A DNA stretch of 64,000 bases from Achatina immaculata (GCA_009760885.1 CM019714.1:2343895-2407894), one strand, 5' to 3'; positions 9,930 through 20,679 are shown, numbered from the stretch's first letter. A program made the numbers and translations. The notes: a model not told the origin generated them from the letters alone.

Positions 9930-10130
9930 ACCAAGCATTAGAGACATCAGTATGAAGAGAACAGAGACAAGCCAAGAACAGGTGTCTGACAGATGATACT
10001 GTAGAACTGATGCAGATGAGAAGGATGAACAAAGTAACCAAACAATATATGAAGAGATTAACAAAGAAATAAGAAGGTAATGTATGGAAGAGAAAGAGAG
10101 GTGGATGTTAGAATAATGTTATGGGTTTGA
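9930..10130 (+). pseudogene. LINE linker segment between endonuclease and RT (possible)
   Basis: Short plus-strand pieces read CLTDDTVELMQMRRM, then (next frame) YEEINKEIRR and MEEKERWM. This resembles the spacer LINEs carry before the RT domain (ELMxxRR...YxxLNKxIRRxxxxxKExW). It is frame-broken. It could be the next piece of the element at 9195-9470. Confidence 0.4.
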
Positions 10131-10214
10131 AAAACAGTTTTATAATGGCAAAAAAATTCACAAAAAGATAAAGAACTTTGTATGGAAAGAACATGCAAAG
10201 CAACAGGGAATTTG

Positions 10215-10595
10215 AAAACAAGGGAGAAAACAATGATAACACTTGCCCGTTTGTTGTCGAGGCTAGCCAGATCTCCTCCCTGAGTCCCCATTATCAGTTC
10301 TGGAGTGCTTCACTTGTGCTTCACGCAATGTTATTTATGCTATTATGTGCAAACGTTCTGATATGAAGTATATAGGTGAGACCGGTTTACGTTTAGGAGA
10401 TTGTTTTCATCAACATCTTAACGACACTTCTAAGAGGGTTTAGACACCTGTGGCTAAACATTTTTGCCATAGCAACCACAGGGGAAAACAGGACGTTTCT
10501 GTTAGTGTGATCTGCTCTTGTTCTGCTGATGTATGATCTTGGAGGGTCCTAGAACAGCGCCTCCACCCAGCTGGAATTAACAATGTCTTCAGTTT
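10215..10595 (+). pseudogene. Penelope-like element GIY-YIG endonuclease fragment
   Basis: The plus strand gives CASRNVIYAIMCKRSDMKYI, continuing GETGLRLGDCFHQHLND, and after a stop TPVAKHFCHSN ... LEQRLHPAGIN. The order C-(S/K)NVIYxIxC, YIGETGxxLxxRFxxH, PVAxHF and PxGIN is the GIY-YIG endonuclease found at the C-terminus of Penelope-like retroelements. Two stops interrupt it. Only this domain is present. Confidence 0.75.
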
Positions 10596-10960
10596 TCTGT
10601 AACTTCTTTAGTTTTCCACTTTTTTTCTGCAATTTATACTCTACTTTCTTGTTTCTTTCTCCTGGATTCCCTCCCCCTCCCACCACCACCTTCTCTTCTT
10701 CTCTGGTGGCCTATAGATGTTTATTGCCCCTATGGGTCTTGTTCTTCATTCACCAGTTTCATAGTATCTTCCTCCTTCCCTCATCCCTCAGTTCTTCGTT
10801 CATTATTTCTCTGTTTTCCCTTCCCCCCCCCCCTTTTTTCTCTATTATATGTGTCAATTGCCTTTCCCTTCCCCCACCCCACCTGTTTCTCTCCCTTTCC
10901 CTGCTCTAATTTCTGACTGGCTTCATCTGCTATCCTTTGTCCTTTGTGGCCCCCGCTACA
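10596..10960. repeat. pyrimidine-rich low-complexity stretch
   Basis: Long C/T runs, including cccccccccctttttt near 10825. An open frame at 10583-10909 is compositional only. It follows the Penelope-like fragment and may be its 3' flank. Confidence 0.6.
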
Positions 10961-11029
10961 AAAATACAAAAAGAGATAAAGGGTACAAGTAACACAGTTT
11001 TTTATACTAAGAGCAATAACGGAGTGATC

Positions 11030-11215
11030 TCTAGATTTATATTTGTACTTCATGGATTATACAAAAGCTTTTGACAGAGTTGAATGAAGATATGAAACAA
11101 GTGCTTGAAAACCTTAGGTTAGATGGTCAAGATATGAGAACTATTAAGAATATGTATCGGAATCAAAGAGCAACAATAAGGACAAACGATGAGATAACTG
11201 TAGATAAGTATCAAG
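11030..11215 (+). pseudogene. LINE reverse transcriptase fragment (fingers/palm)
   Basis: The plus strand reads MDYTKAFDRVE, the DxxKAFDRV motif carrying the first catalytic Asp of RT. It then reads ENLRLDGQDMRTIKNMY and RNQRATIRTNDEITVD. It stops where the next conserved block (RGxRQGCxLSPxLF) should begin. That block is found at 16845, so the two may be parts of one split element. Confidence 0.7.
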
Positions 11216-11219
11216 ATAC

Positions 11220-12299
11220 CAGGATGAGTCAAAAGTTCATCCTGTTTGTGCGCTGTCTCACTGCTGCACAAAACCAAGCAGCATAACAGCAGTGTTTTTA
11301 GTGGTACGTATTGTTAATAACGATGTAACTTCGCTCTTCAAAATACAGTCCATAACTTTCAGTGGTCTTCTGCCATCACTCAGCCAATGCCAGGAGCCCT
11401 GTGTAGTAGCACTTGGAAGCCTCTGAGATGAAGAGATCTCTCACACCGACTTCAACTTCTTCCAATGAACTGAATTTTCATTCTTGAAGAAAGTGTGTCA
11501 TCGCGTGGAATAGATGGCAGTCAGGGATGCAAGGTTCAGACTGTACGGTCGATGAAGCAGAACCTCGATTCCTTTCATTTCCATCAGCTGTCCATGGACC
11601 ACGTTGGAAGTGCGTGCTGACATGTTGTCATGCTGGAGAAGTACCCTCTTCCTGTTGATGAGTGCAGGGTATCATGCAGTCGCTTCACCTGCTCAGAGTA
11701 CAGATTTCTGTCTACTCACTGATCAAGTGGAACCGATTCCCAGCGCAGAGGCCCCTCGAAGTTCCACCAGATGCAAAGCATAAACTTCTTTATGAACCAG
11801 TCTCATCAGACAACCGCCTCTGTCATCTGGCCTGGCTGGAGCCATTTGGGTACCTGTGTTAGGGCACCATAGAAGAATTTACTTTCATCCTCAGTGATGG
11901 TACAGCAGAAGAATCTTTTGTCATGTGAGTTTGCCAATAGTTGGTGACAGATGTCAACATATCTCTGTACTTGCTGGGATGTGAGTCTGCCAATAGTTGG
12001 TGACAGATGTCAACTTGTCTCTGTACTTTCTGGGATGTGAGATTGTGGGGATACAATGAGACTGCCTGCTGCTGAAGTGGAGCTCATGTAAATGCCAAAC
12101 TTTGATGCTTTGAGAAGTGCCGAGTTGGACTGACAAGCACTAAGTACTGGTTCTAAGACTGCCTTCAGCTCTATGCAGGGCTTCTTCACTCCTGGTTAAG
12201 GGGCACTCTGACCTGGCCTTGTCTTTGATGTTGGTGTCCCCAGACCTGAACCTTTGAAACCAGTTCCTTGCATTGCTGTCATCAAATGTTTCTTCCCCT

Positions 12300-12302
<3 letters not shown>
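11220..12302 (-). mobile_element. mariner remnant, antisense and degenerate
   Basis: On the minus strand from about 12300 the reading MEGEETFDDSNARNWFQRFR, then SGDTNIKDKARSECPL, is the mariner N-terminal block (WFxRFRxGDxxLxDxxRSGRP). Further along come QHDNMSARTSN (catalytic HDN block), EVLLHRPYSLNLAS and a NSVHWKKLK tail. Many stops. The segment gatgagtcaaaagttcatcc near 11223 may be its outer end. It is inserted between an RT fragment and the 3' tail of an antisense LINE. Confidence 0.75.
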
Positions 12303-12336
<34 letters not shown>

Positions 12337-12340
12337 CCAT
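12303..12340. repeat. (CAT)n simple repeat, 3' tail of antisense LINE
   Basis: About a dozen catcat units abut caggtgccatccaactgg. The same junction (catcatcatcatcaggtgcc) ends the related LINE at 53983, so the repeat is the LINE's 3' tail, (ATG)n on its own strand. Confidence 0.85.
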
Positions 12341-15330
12341 CAGGTGCCATCCAACTGGCATTGGCTATTATGCTTCTCCAGAGTACAAGATCCTTTTATG
12401 CAGGCCATCAGCTCAGTTGGTGATCTCCTCTCACACCATCCCTTCAGACTGTCTAGTATCATTTCTTTTGATCTTCTTCCTTCTATTTTTCCTCAATGCT
12501 CCCTCTTCTCATTGCATGTCCTATGGAAGTACATTGTCTCTCTCTTATCTTTTTGACAAGGTTTTTTGTCTCTCCAGCTCTTCTCATACATTCTTCATTA
12601 GTTATTTTTGCTGTCCAGGGGATTCGCAACATTCTTCTAATAAACCACATTTCTGCTGCTTCCAATGATTTTTGTGCAGACTTGCCTATTGTCCATGATT
12701 CACTTCCATATAACAAGATAGGTTCAATATAGCATTTTAGGACTCGTTTTCTAACATTCATTGATAAGGATGTGTTAGCTAATATGTTTCTCATTCTCTG
12801 AAATGCAGTCTTTGCTTGGCCTATTCTGTTCCTATTTTCTGTTCTGCATTTCTCATCTGAAGTTATTACTGCTCCAAGGTATTTGAATATCTGCACCTAC
12901 TTTAGAATAGCTCCGTTTAATTTTATACTGCATGCTGGTGGATTCTGTTTCTTAGATATAACCATAGTCTCTGTCTTTTTTTATGTTTAAAGTAAGGCCT
13001 TTCTGTTCACTTTCTTTGGCGACTTTATCCAAGAGATTTTGCAGGTCTTGTTGGTTCTCAGCTATTAGTACTGTGTCATCAGCATACCAAAGGTTGTTAA
13101 TATTGTATCCTCCAATTTTTGTGCCTGGTTCTGTGATGATCATTCTTAGAATATTCTCACTGTACAGAGAAAAAAGGTCTGGAGATAGTACACATCCTTG
13201 TCATACCCCTTGTTCTATAGGTTGATATTTTACAGTTCTATTTTCAACTCGAACTGCTGCTTCTTGCTGCCAATATAGATGTTTTACAATCCTCAGGTCT
13301 TTGCTGTCTATACTGATGTCTTCAAGCATTTTAATAATTTCACTATGTTTCACCTTGTCAAATGCCTTGGTGTAATCAATGAAGCATAAGTAGAGATCTT
13401 TCTGTACTTCTAAAGCTCTTTCTGTTAGTGTTCGTAAAGCATAAATGGCATGTGTGTTCCCTTTCCTTCAACAAATCCAAACTGTTCATCTGCTATTTCC
13501 ATTTTTATCTTTTTCCTTGTTCTTCTCATAATGGTTCTCAGAAGTAGCTTCATTATGTGACATGAGAGGCTGATAGTCCGGTGGTCGTCACATTCCTTTG
13601 CACTTGGTTTCTTTGGTAGTGCTATAAACGTGGATTTAAGCAAGTCACTGGGCATATAACCTCTGTTGTAAATGTCACTCAGTAACTTGGTTATTATTTT
13701 TATTCCTATCTCCTCTAGTGCCTCTATTTCTTCTATTATTATATTATCAGGCCCAGTCACTTTTCCTTCCTTTATGTATATGTCTGCATGTGTATGTGTG
13801 CGTGAGTGCTATTTTATTAGGTTAATTACTTCTTCTCTTTTACTTTGAATGTAGTAGTTAAATCTGACACTCTTTTGATATGTTTTTCCTAATTTAATTT
13901 GTATTTTTGTACTAAATCAAGTGTGTGGGAAGAATGAAAGATGGAGTGATGAAGGGCAGAATGTAAGACGGGCCTGCATGCCCAATTCTTAACCCTTTAA
14001 AAATAAAGATTATTCATTCATTCATTCATTCATTCATTCATTCCTTTATGTGTTTGATGGCATCTATGATTTCATCTTCAAGTATTGGTGGTCCATCACA
14101 GTTTTCAGTATCTGGTGTTAATTCTGGTCTTTCTCCTCCATATAGCTCATCAATATACTCTGTCCATCTGTCCACAACGTCTTCTTTCCCCATTAACATT
14201 TTACCTTCTTTTGATTTCAGGCATTCTGTGTTATATTTGTTTTCCTGCCTGTGAGTTCACTAATTTGTTTGTGCATGTTTTTGCTGTCTTTATTATGAGA
14301 GTCCTCTATCTGTCTGCACTGTTCATTTAACCACACTTCCTTTGCTTCTCTGCATTTGCGTCTTATTTCTTTATTTATCTTGCTATATTTTCTTGGTTAT
14401 TTTTGCTCCTCCTCCTCTTGTCCATCAGTCCTAAGATGTTGTCTGTCATCCATTTATTTTTAGGGGCTTCTTTTTTCGGTGGTATTATCTCCTTAACAGT
14501 TTGGTGAATAGAATCTCTTAACATTGCCCATTGTTGACCTATACTATTTATCTTTGCTATTGCGTTGTATCTATTTGTTATAATAACTTTGTATTGTTCT
14601 CGCAGTTCTTGGTCATTTTTTAAAGGAGTTTTGTACTCAGTTTGATGTTTCTCACTTTTCTGCCTGCTTTCTTTAGCTTTATTCTAATTTTTCCACAGAG
14701 TGGGTCATGGTCACTATTGCAGTCAGCTCCTGGCATGGTTTTTGTTGTCAGTAATGCATTGCGGAATCGTTTGTTGATTAATATGTAGTCTATCTGGTTA
14801 AAAGTCTTTTTGTCTGGGCTGCACCACGTTGCCAGTCTTCGGGGATGTTGTTTAAACCAGGTGTTTCCTACAACCATGCTGTGTATTCTTGCCCATTCAA
14901 TTAATTTACTACCTCTGTCATTCCTCTCCCCCAGTCCATAGTCACCAACGATGTCTGAAGTTCTTCCTTTACCAACTTTGGCATTAAAATCTCCCATGTG
15001 AAGTAACTTCATGTGACTTTGGATGTTTCAAGGTTGTCTCTATGTCATTATAAAATAGCTGTATATCTTCTTCAGAACTTTCAAATGTTTGAGCGTACAC
15101 TTGTATAATATTTATGTTTATTGGTCATCCTTTCAGTTGGGCTAGCAGGACTCGGTCCGAGACGTTCAAATATCCTACAATTGTCCTTGCTGTCTGTTCG
15201 TCAAATATTATTCCTACCCCATGTTCATGTTTCTCACTTCCTGAATATATTATTGTATATTTATCAGAGTTTATCTTCCCTGCGCCTGTCCCTCTAACCT
15301 AACCCCTTCCATGCTGCAGACTTCACAGGC
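12340..15330 (-). mobile_element. RTE-like LINE (family 2), antisense, nearly full coding length, inactive
   Basis: Read downwards from 15330 the element carries, in order, an endonuclease (EHGVGIIFDEQTA, then MKLLHMGDFNAKVGKGRTSD, IDYILINKRF and CNSDHDPLCGKI near 14700) and an RT palm (KSTFIALPKKPSAKECDDHR near 13620, EQFGFVEGKGT near 13480, CVLSPDLFSLYSENI near 13170, NNLWYADDTVLIAENQQ near 13080 with the catalytic YADD). After these come the thumb and C-terminal region (YLGAVITSDEKCRTENRNRI, LYGSESWTIGKSAQ, FIRRMLRIPWTAKI). This is the endonuclease/RT order of RTE-type elements. Frameshifts, stops and a nested insertion (13778-14040) inactivate it. A second copy of its 3' part is at 53983-54590. 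Confidence 0.85.
13778..14040 (+). mobile_element. short retroelement insertion with (ATTC)n tail and target-site duplication
   Basis: The 11-bp TTCCTTTATGT occurs at 13767-13777 and again at 14041-14051, exactly flanking a 263-bp insert that ends aataaagatt(attc)n. Removing the insert rejoins the host LINE. The block gggcagaatgtaagacgggc shows that it belongs with 8116-8427. It is non-coding and was mobilised by a LINE. Confidence 0.87.
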
Positions 15331-15534
15331 AGCTACTGAGATACTGAGCCCTTTCTTCCAGTAATGCCTCAGGAGGACGTGAACAGCAGTCTTGCTGTCC
15401 ACCATATTTCCTTCTGCTGATCATTTATCTTGTAAAGTGATAATGGGTATGCATGCTTTCAGAATGATGCAACACATGACATCAGCACAATGTTACAAAT
15501 GCTAGTACAGTGTATAAGACAGGAACCTTGACTG
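15331..15534. other. short stretch with no recognised feature
   Basis: A roughly 200-bp sequence between two antisense LINE remnants. Nothing recognisable. Confidence 0.3.
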
Positions 15535-16800
15535 ATATCTTATATCTTATATCCTTCCCGTGTCGTTAAACATCACATAGGGCTTGCAAGGTAGTTTGCC
15601 AATGTTTCCTGTCTTTGGCGAGCTTTTCAACCTATCAATGGATTTTATGCCTATTAATTTGGCCTCTCTTAACAATGTCTTCTTCAGAGTTTCACAAGGT
15701 CTGCCTCTTTTTCTTTGGCCTGTTGTGTTCCACTTGATAGCTTGTTTTGGGATTCTCTGGTATTTCTTCTCATCACGTGACCAACATATGTCCATCTCCT
15801 TTTCCTGATCACCCATGAGACTGGTTGTTGTTCAGTCATCTGTCTTATCTCTGCATTGTTCTTGAATTCGTTCCACTTGATGCCGAGTATTTTCCTTAGG
15901 CATTTGTTTTCAAAAGAGTCTAATTTCTTTTCTATTTCTTTAGTTGTTTTCCAGCTTTCACGTGCATAAATGAGGGTGGATATTACATTTGAATTGAATA
16001 GTTTTAACTTGGTTTTTATGCTTATAACTTTTGAATGCTATATGTTTTTCAAATTCTTGAAGATCGATGCTGCTTTTGGAATTTTAATTCTAACTTCCTT
16101 TCTGGTGTCACCATCCTGGTCTATGTAGCTGCCATGGTATGCAAATTGTTTGACTTCTTCAATATCTGTCCCTTCTACATGTATTTTTCCATTCTGATTA
16201 TTGGGAAGTTTCATTATTTTTGTTTTGTCCTTGTTAATTTCAAGTCCTATTTTGCAAGCCAGTGAAGACAGGATATCTTTTTTTTCTTGTATGGAATTCA
16301 CATTATTACTGATAAGAGTTATGTCATCAGCAAAATCAAGATCCTCTAGTTGGGTCCCATGTACCCAATCAATACCTGTGTTACCTGTGCAGCATTTTTT
16401 TCATTATGAAGTCTATTTTAATTCCAAAAAGGAAAGGAGACAGTATACATCCTTGTTTCACACCTGTTTCAATCTGGAACCATTCACTCATCCCTTCTTC
16501 TATTTTGACTGCACAAACATATCCATTGTAGAAGTCCTTAATGATGTTGACAATTTTAGATGGTATTCCATATAGTCTTAAAATTCTCCACAGTGAATCT
16601 CTGTGTATGCTATCAAATGCCTTTTTAAAATCTATGAAGTTCAGTATTAATGGTTCCTGCTTTTCAATATGTTCTTCAAGTATTATTCTTAGAGTGAAGA
16701 TCTGGTTGAGACAGCTTCTCCCTTTTCAAAATCCTGCTTGTTCTTCTCTCATTGCGGTATCCACTATATCTTTAAGTCTATTCAAAATGACCTAGCAAAA
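15535..16800 (-). mobile_element. antisense LINE (family 1), RT plus C-terminus
   Basis: The minus strand from 16800 holds an RT palm segment (LRQLLPF near 16710 read as the SRPDLHSKN equivalent, IDFKKAFDSIHRDSLWRI near 16600, VKQGCILSPFLFGI near 16440 and LEDLDFADDITLIS near 16330, the catalytic FADD). It continues with CKIGLEINKDKTKIMKL, then VKQFAYHGSYIDQDGDT, and ends KWNTTGQRKRGRPCETLKK near 15690. The tatatcttatatcc tail at 15540 marks its 3' end. It is the same family as 48090-49110, lacks the endonuclease and is frame-broken. Confidence 0.82.
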
Positions 16801-16844
16801 TACTTTTCACACAGCTGATATTACGGTATCAAAAAAAAAACATG

Positions 16845-17250
16845 ATGACTCTATATAAAAAGAGGAATGAGACAAGGGTGTGTACTATCAACTGATCTAT
16901 TCTCATTATACAATGTACTGTCAACTGAACTATTCTCATTATACAATGTACTGTCAACCAATCTATTCTCATTATACAATGTACTGTCAACCAATCTATT
17001 CTCATTATACAATGTACTGTCAACCAATCTATTCTCATTATACAATGTACTGTCAACCAATCTATTCTCATTATACAATGTACTGTCAACCAATCTATTC
17101 TCATTATACAATGTACTGTCAACTGATCTATTCTCATTATACAATGTACTGTCAACCGATCTATTCTCATTATACAATGAAAACATCATAGGAGGATTTA
17201 AAAACTTGAAATAAATAAAAATGGGAGAGCACAATCTGGTATAAGCAGGC
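16845..17250 (+). pseudogene. LINE RT fragment whose RQGCVLS motif became a minisatellite
   Basis: The plus strand starts LYIKRGMRQGCVLSTDLFSL, the conserved RT block (RGxRQGCVLSPDLFSLY). The 11 codons LSTDLFSLYNV (33 bp) are then repeated in frame about nine times, ending in LYNENIIGGFKNLK. The last copy restores the expected NENI continuation, so the array grew inside the RT. All copies stay in frame because 33 is divisible by three. The left part of this RT may be 11030-11215. Confidence 0.82.
16880..17185. repeat. minisatellite, 33-bp unit derived from RT
   Basis: About nine copies of gtactgtcaaccaatctatt plus ctcattatacaat, with one common substitution class (accaat versus actgat). Open frames exist on both strands but are not genes. 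Confidence 0.93.
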
Positions 17251-17690
17251 AAATGAAACTAGTAAACAAAGACTATCAAAGAGAACAATAAAAGTAGGAT
17301 GAAAGTTAAAAAGCAACAAGTTGGAAACAACAGTTATATTAAAAACTTACAAGGTGCAGCAAATAGGAAGATGGCAAGTACCCAGCAGATGACAAACAGG
17401 AAAGACAAAAGGGGCTTTTTATGACATGAAGAAGATACAAATAGAAGTTGTCCATAAAACTGAGGAAAAGAGAATCACAGTGTTATATGAGGTTCGACAC
17501 AAAAAAAGGAGACTGAATCTGTATCTCACTTGACAAAGCAAGTTGAGAAAGCTCAACCTCCTTGAGAAGAGACCCCATCTGAGATGACATAAAGCTGCAT
17601 GTGATGCTGTCAACATTCCTTGCAGTTCTGCAGATCGTTTTTTGAAAGGCTGTTGAGGACCTCCGTCATTTTTGCTTCCACATTTTCCTC
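17251..17690. other. unassigned sequence, about 440 bp
   Basis: I see no confident gene. It may continue the RT-derived sequence of the preceding fragment, but I could not match its translation to a motif. Confidence 0.3.
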
Positions 17691-18165
17691 TTATTTACAT
17701 CTTACATCTTTCCCGTGGTGTTAAATGTCACACATGGCTCGCATGGTGTTAAATGTCACAGGGGCTTGCATGGTGCTAAATGTCACATAGGGCTTGCATG
17801 GTGTTAAATGTCACATAGGGCATGGCATGGTGTTAAATGTCACATAGGGCATGCATGGTGTTAAATGTCACATAGGGCTTGCATGGTGTTAAATGTCACA
17901 TAGGGGTTGCATGGTGTTAAATGTCACATAAGGCTTGCATGGTAATTTGCCAAGTTTTCCTATTTTCAGCAAGCTTTTCAGGATTTTATGAACACTAATT
18001 TGGCTTCTCTTAGCAGTGTCCTCTTTACAGTTCCACATGGTCGACCTATTTTACTTTGGCCTGTTGTGTTCCACTTGATAGCTTGTTTTGGGATTCTCTG
18101 ACTGTTTCTTCTCAATACATGGCCGACATTTGTCACATCTTCTACTGACAAAAAATGGGTTCCTT
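17690..18165 (-). mobile_element. antisense LINE (family 1) 3' end with an internal minisatellite
   Basis: The minus strand near 18130 reads NVGHVLRRNSQRIPKQAIKW, then NTTGQSKIGRPCGTVKRTLL, the same C-terminus as at 9478-9850 and 15535-16800. At 17715-17945 the short 3' segment gtgttaaatgtcacataggg plus cttgcatg is repeated about eight times; the two related LINE copies have it once. The tcttacatctttcc tail at 17697 matches the usual tail. Confidence 0.8.
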
Positions 18166-18565
18166 TAAGCATCAGCTTGATCTCTGGGTTAGGCAGAAGT
18201 TATACCCAGGCCTGGCGAATATGGCGCACGCTTGGGCACAGAGATGTGATTTGCTAAAAACTGCCTCACAGACAAAGCACTTTGGGGTGGCACATTGTCT
18301 TGGTGCAAAATCCAACCGATGGTCTTCATCTTTCACACTTTCTCCAACTTCCAAAAAATCATTTGTGCCATTCAAAAATGTGTGCATGAGTTAAGCTGTC
18401 ATCACTGTAAGCCTCCATCAATAACTAAAGTTTCCTTCATGGATTTCTTCAACTTTACAGGGCACTTGATGTTAGCTTCAATCTTGCCTCTGCCATTTTC
18501 CAACCAAGCGTAGATATATGTCTCGCATTTGAACACACACCTGCTGGTGCTGAGTGGAGTTCAGT
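18166..18565 (-). mobile_element. mariner, internally deleted, antisense
   Basis: The minus strand has mariner N-terminal wording (DDSLTHAHIFEWHK, VGESVKDEDHR) joined directly to the C-terminal catalytic block LHQDNVPPQSALSVRQFLAN, then KRAPYSPGL. About 600 bp of the middle is missing. The frame changes at the joint, and stops are present. Confidence 0.68.
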
Positions 18566-18654
18566 CTTGTCTTAGTGATCTGTTAGAACATGCACTATAA
18601 CCACCTCTTTGTCTTTCTTCTTCCATTCTTGGTTCTCAAGCTAAAGAGTCAATC

Positions 18655-19150
18655 TCATTTTTGTTGTGTCAGACCTCATACAGGGCCAGTATTTTTGTTG
18701 TGTCGGACCTCATATAGGGCCATATTTTTGTTGTGTTGGACCTCATAAAGGGCCAGTATTTTTGTTGTGTCAGACCTCATATAGGGCCAGTATTTTTGTT
18801 GTGTCAGACCTCATATAGGGCCAGTAATTTTGTTGTGTCAGACCTCATATAGGGCCAATATTTTTGTTGTGTCAGACCTCATATAGTGCCAATATTTTTG
18901 TTGTGTCAGACCTCATATAGGGCCAATATTTTTGTTGTGTCGGACCTCATATAGGGCCAGTATTTTTGTTGTGTCAGACCTCATATAGGGCCAATATTTT
19001 TGTTGTGTCGGACCTCGTACAGGGCTAATATTTTTGTTGTATCAGACTCGTATAGGTTTTTGTTGTGTCAGACCTTGTATAGGGTAATATTTTTGTTGTG
19101 TCAGACCTTGTATAGGCTAATATTTTTGTTGTGTCAGACCTTGTAAAGGC
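18655..19150. repeat. minisatellite, about 34-bp unit
   Basis: The unit is close to tttttgttgtgtcagacctcatatagggccaata, about 14 copies. It is more degenerate toward 19100. Confidence 0.92.
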
Positions 19151-19159
19151 TAGTATTCC

Positions 19160-19445
19160 TACATGGCTGTTAAACTCGGACAGTCAACAGAAAGATATTA
19201 GAGAAACTGGAAGCAACAGAAAAGTCATTTTAGAGAAAGATGCACCAAATATCCTGGACAGACAGAAAAACAAACAAGAAAGGTCCTCAAAAAAGTTTCA
19301 CAACAAAGAAAACTAGTTTAACTGATAAGAAAAAAGACTGAAAATTTCTTGGACATTTCATGAGAAGACATAAGTTGGAGAACCTAGTAATGACTGGAAA
19401 ATTCAAGAGGAAAGGGACAAGAAGAAGGCCAAGAGAAAAATATCT
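19160..19445 (+). pseudogene. LINE RT C-terminal fragment
   Basis: The plus strand reads TENFLGHFMRRHKLENLVMT, then GKFKRKGTRRRPREKYLTGL and TKW. This is the FLGHxMRxxxLENLxLTGxxxGKRxRGRxRxxYL tail of LINE polymerases. It runs straight into the 36-bp array, whose unit continues the same codons. Confidence 0.72.
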
Positions 19446-20240
19446 GACTGGGCTGACCAAGTGGCATGGAGAAAGATGTCTCAGTGGGCAGACAAAGTGG
19501 TGTGGAGAATGATGTCTCAGTGGGCAGACAAAATGGCGTGGAGAAAGATGTCTCAGTGGGCAGACAAAATGGCGTGGAGAAAGATGTCTCAGTGGGCAGA
19601 CAAAATGGCGTGGAGAAAGATGTCTCAGTGGCAGACAAAATGGCGTGGAGAAAGATGTCTCAGTGGGCAGACAAAATGGCGTGGAGAAAGATGTCTCAGT
19701 GGGCAGACAAAATGGCATGGAGAAAGATGTCTCAGTGGGCAGACAAAATGGCATGGAGAAAGATGTCTCAGTGGGCAGACAAAATGGCGTGGAGAAAGAT
19801 GTCTTAGTGGGCAGACAAAGTGGCGTGGAGAAAGATGTCTCAGTGGGCAGACAAAGTGGCATGGAGAAAGATGTCTCAGTGGGCAGACAAAGTGGCATGG
19901 AGAAAGATGTCTCAGTGGCCTGACCAAGTGACATGGAGAAAGATGTCTCAGTGGGCTGACAAAGTGACATGGAGAAAGATGTCTCAGTGGGCAGACAAAG
20001 TGACATGGAGAAAGATGTCTCACTGGGCTTACCAGGTGGCGTGGAGAAAGATGTCTCAGTGGGCTGACAAAGTGGCATGGAGAAAGATGTCTAAGTGGGC
20101 AGACAAAGTGGCATGGAGAAAGATGTCTCAGTGGGCAGACAAAGTGGCATGGAGAAAGATGTTTCAGTGGGCAGACAAAGTGGCATGGAGAAAGATGTCT
20201 CAGTGTGCTGACAAAGTGGCGTGGAAAAAGAGAAGCATCT
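19443..20240. repeat. minisatellite, 36-bp unit grown from a LINE C-terminus
   Basis: About 22 copies of agacaaagtggcatggagaa plus agatgtctcagtgggc. The first copy is continuous with the LINE reading ...YLTGLTKWHGERCLS. The period gives open frames in several phases (for example 19287-20078 minus and 19820-20242 plus), which are not genes. Confidence 0.93.
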
Positions 20241-20344
20241 AAATGAATTTGAAATATCAAGGGCCTCACAAGATGGAGAAATGTGATCGGCAATACTATC
20301 CAGCATGGCACAAAATACATGTACGCAACCAAACACGGACATAT

Positions 20345-20480
20345 TTATTCAGTGCCACAACACTTTTCATATTTACTCACAGTCACAATCAAATACTGTC
20401 ACAATTACTAAGTCACAATCAAACACTATCACATTCATTTTCTGGCACAATCAGACACTGTTAAATTCACTGGCCGTGAC
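20345..20480. repeat. degenerate repeat, about 30-bp unit
   Basis: Copies of gtcacaatcaaacactgtcaca with variation, ending about 35 bp from the donor of CFAP65 exon g. Confidence 0.7.
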
Positions 20481-20514
20481 AGAACAACAAAATGATCACA
20501 CTTATGAAACTGAC

Positions 20515-20679
20515 CTGAAACTGATGATGATCATGTGTCCTAGCTGTGACTCCAAGATGTAGCATGAAAGGTTTTTGTGGTAGTGGTTTCTGCCAAAGTT
20601 GTGACAACTTCTTCATTCTTCTCCTGTTCATCTCAAGCTGATCAAAAACAGTCAGCTTGCGTCCTATTGATGGCAGAGC
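20515..20679 (-). CDS. CFAP65: CFAP65 exon g
   Basis: The acceptor GCTGTATAG|GCTCTG and the donor TTTCAG|GTCAGT bound 165 bp (55 codons, phase 0/0). The residues read ALPSIGRKLTVFDQLEMN, then LSQLWQKPLPQKPFMLHLGV and TARTHDHHQFQ. The stretch W-x-KPxPxxPFxLHLGVTARTH is one I associate with vertebrate CFAP65, which makes this one of the most diagnostic exons. The first half is basic and probably helical. The acceptor lies only about 18 bp from the start of a 36-bp minisatellite. Confidence 0.85.

Noticed and set aside
10583..10909. Plus-strand frame rich in Phe, Leu, Ser and Pro
   Set aside because: Pure pyrimidine-tract composition. No motif or splice context.
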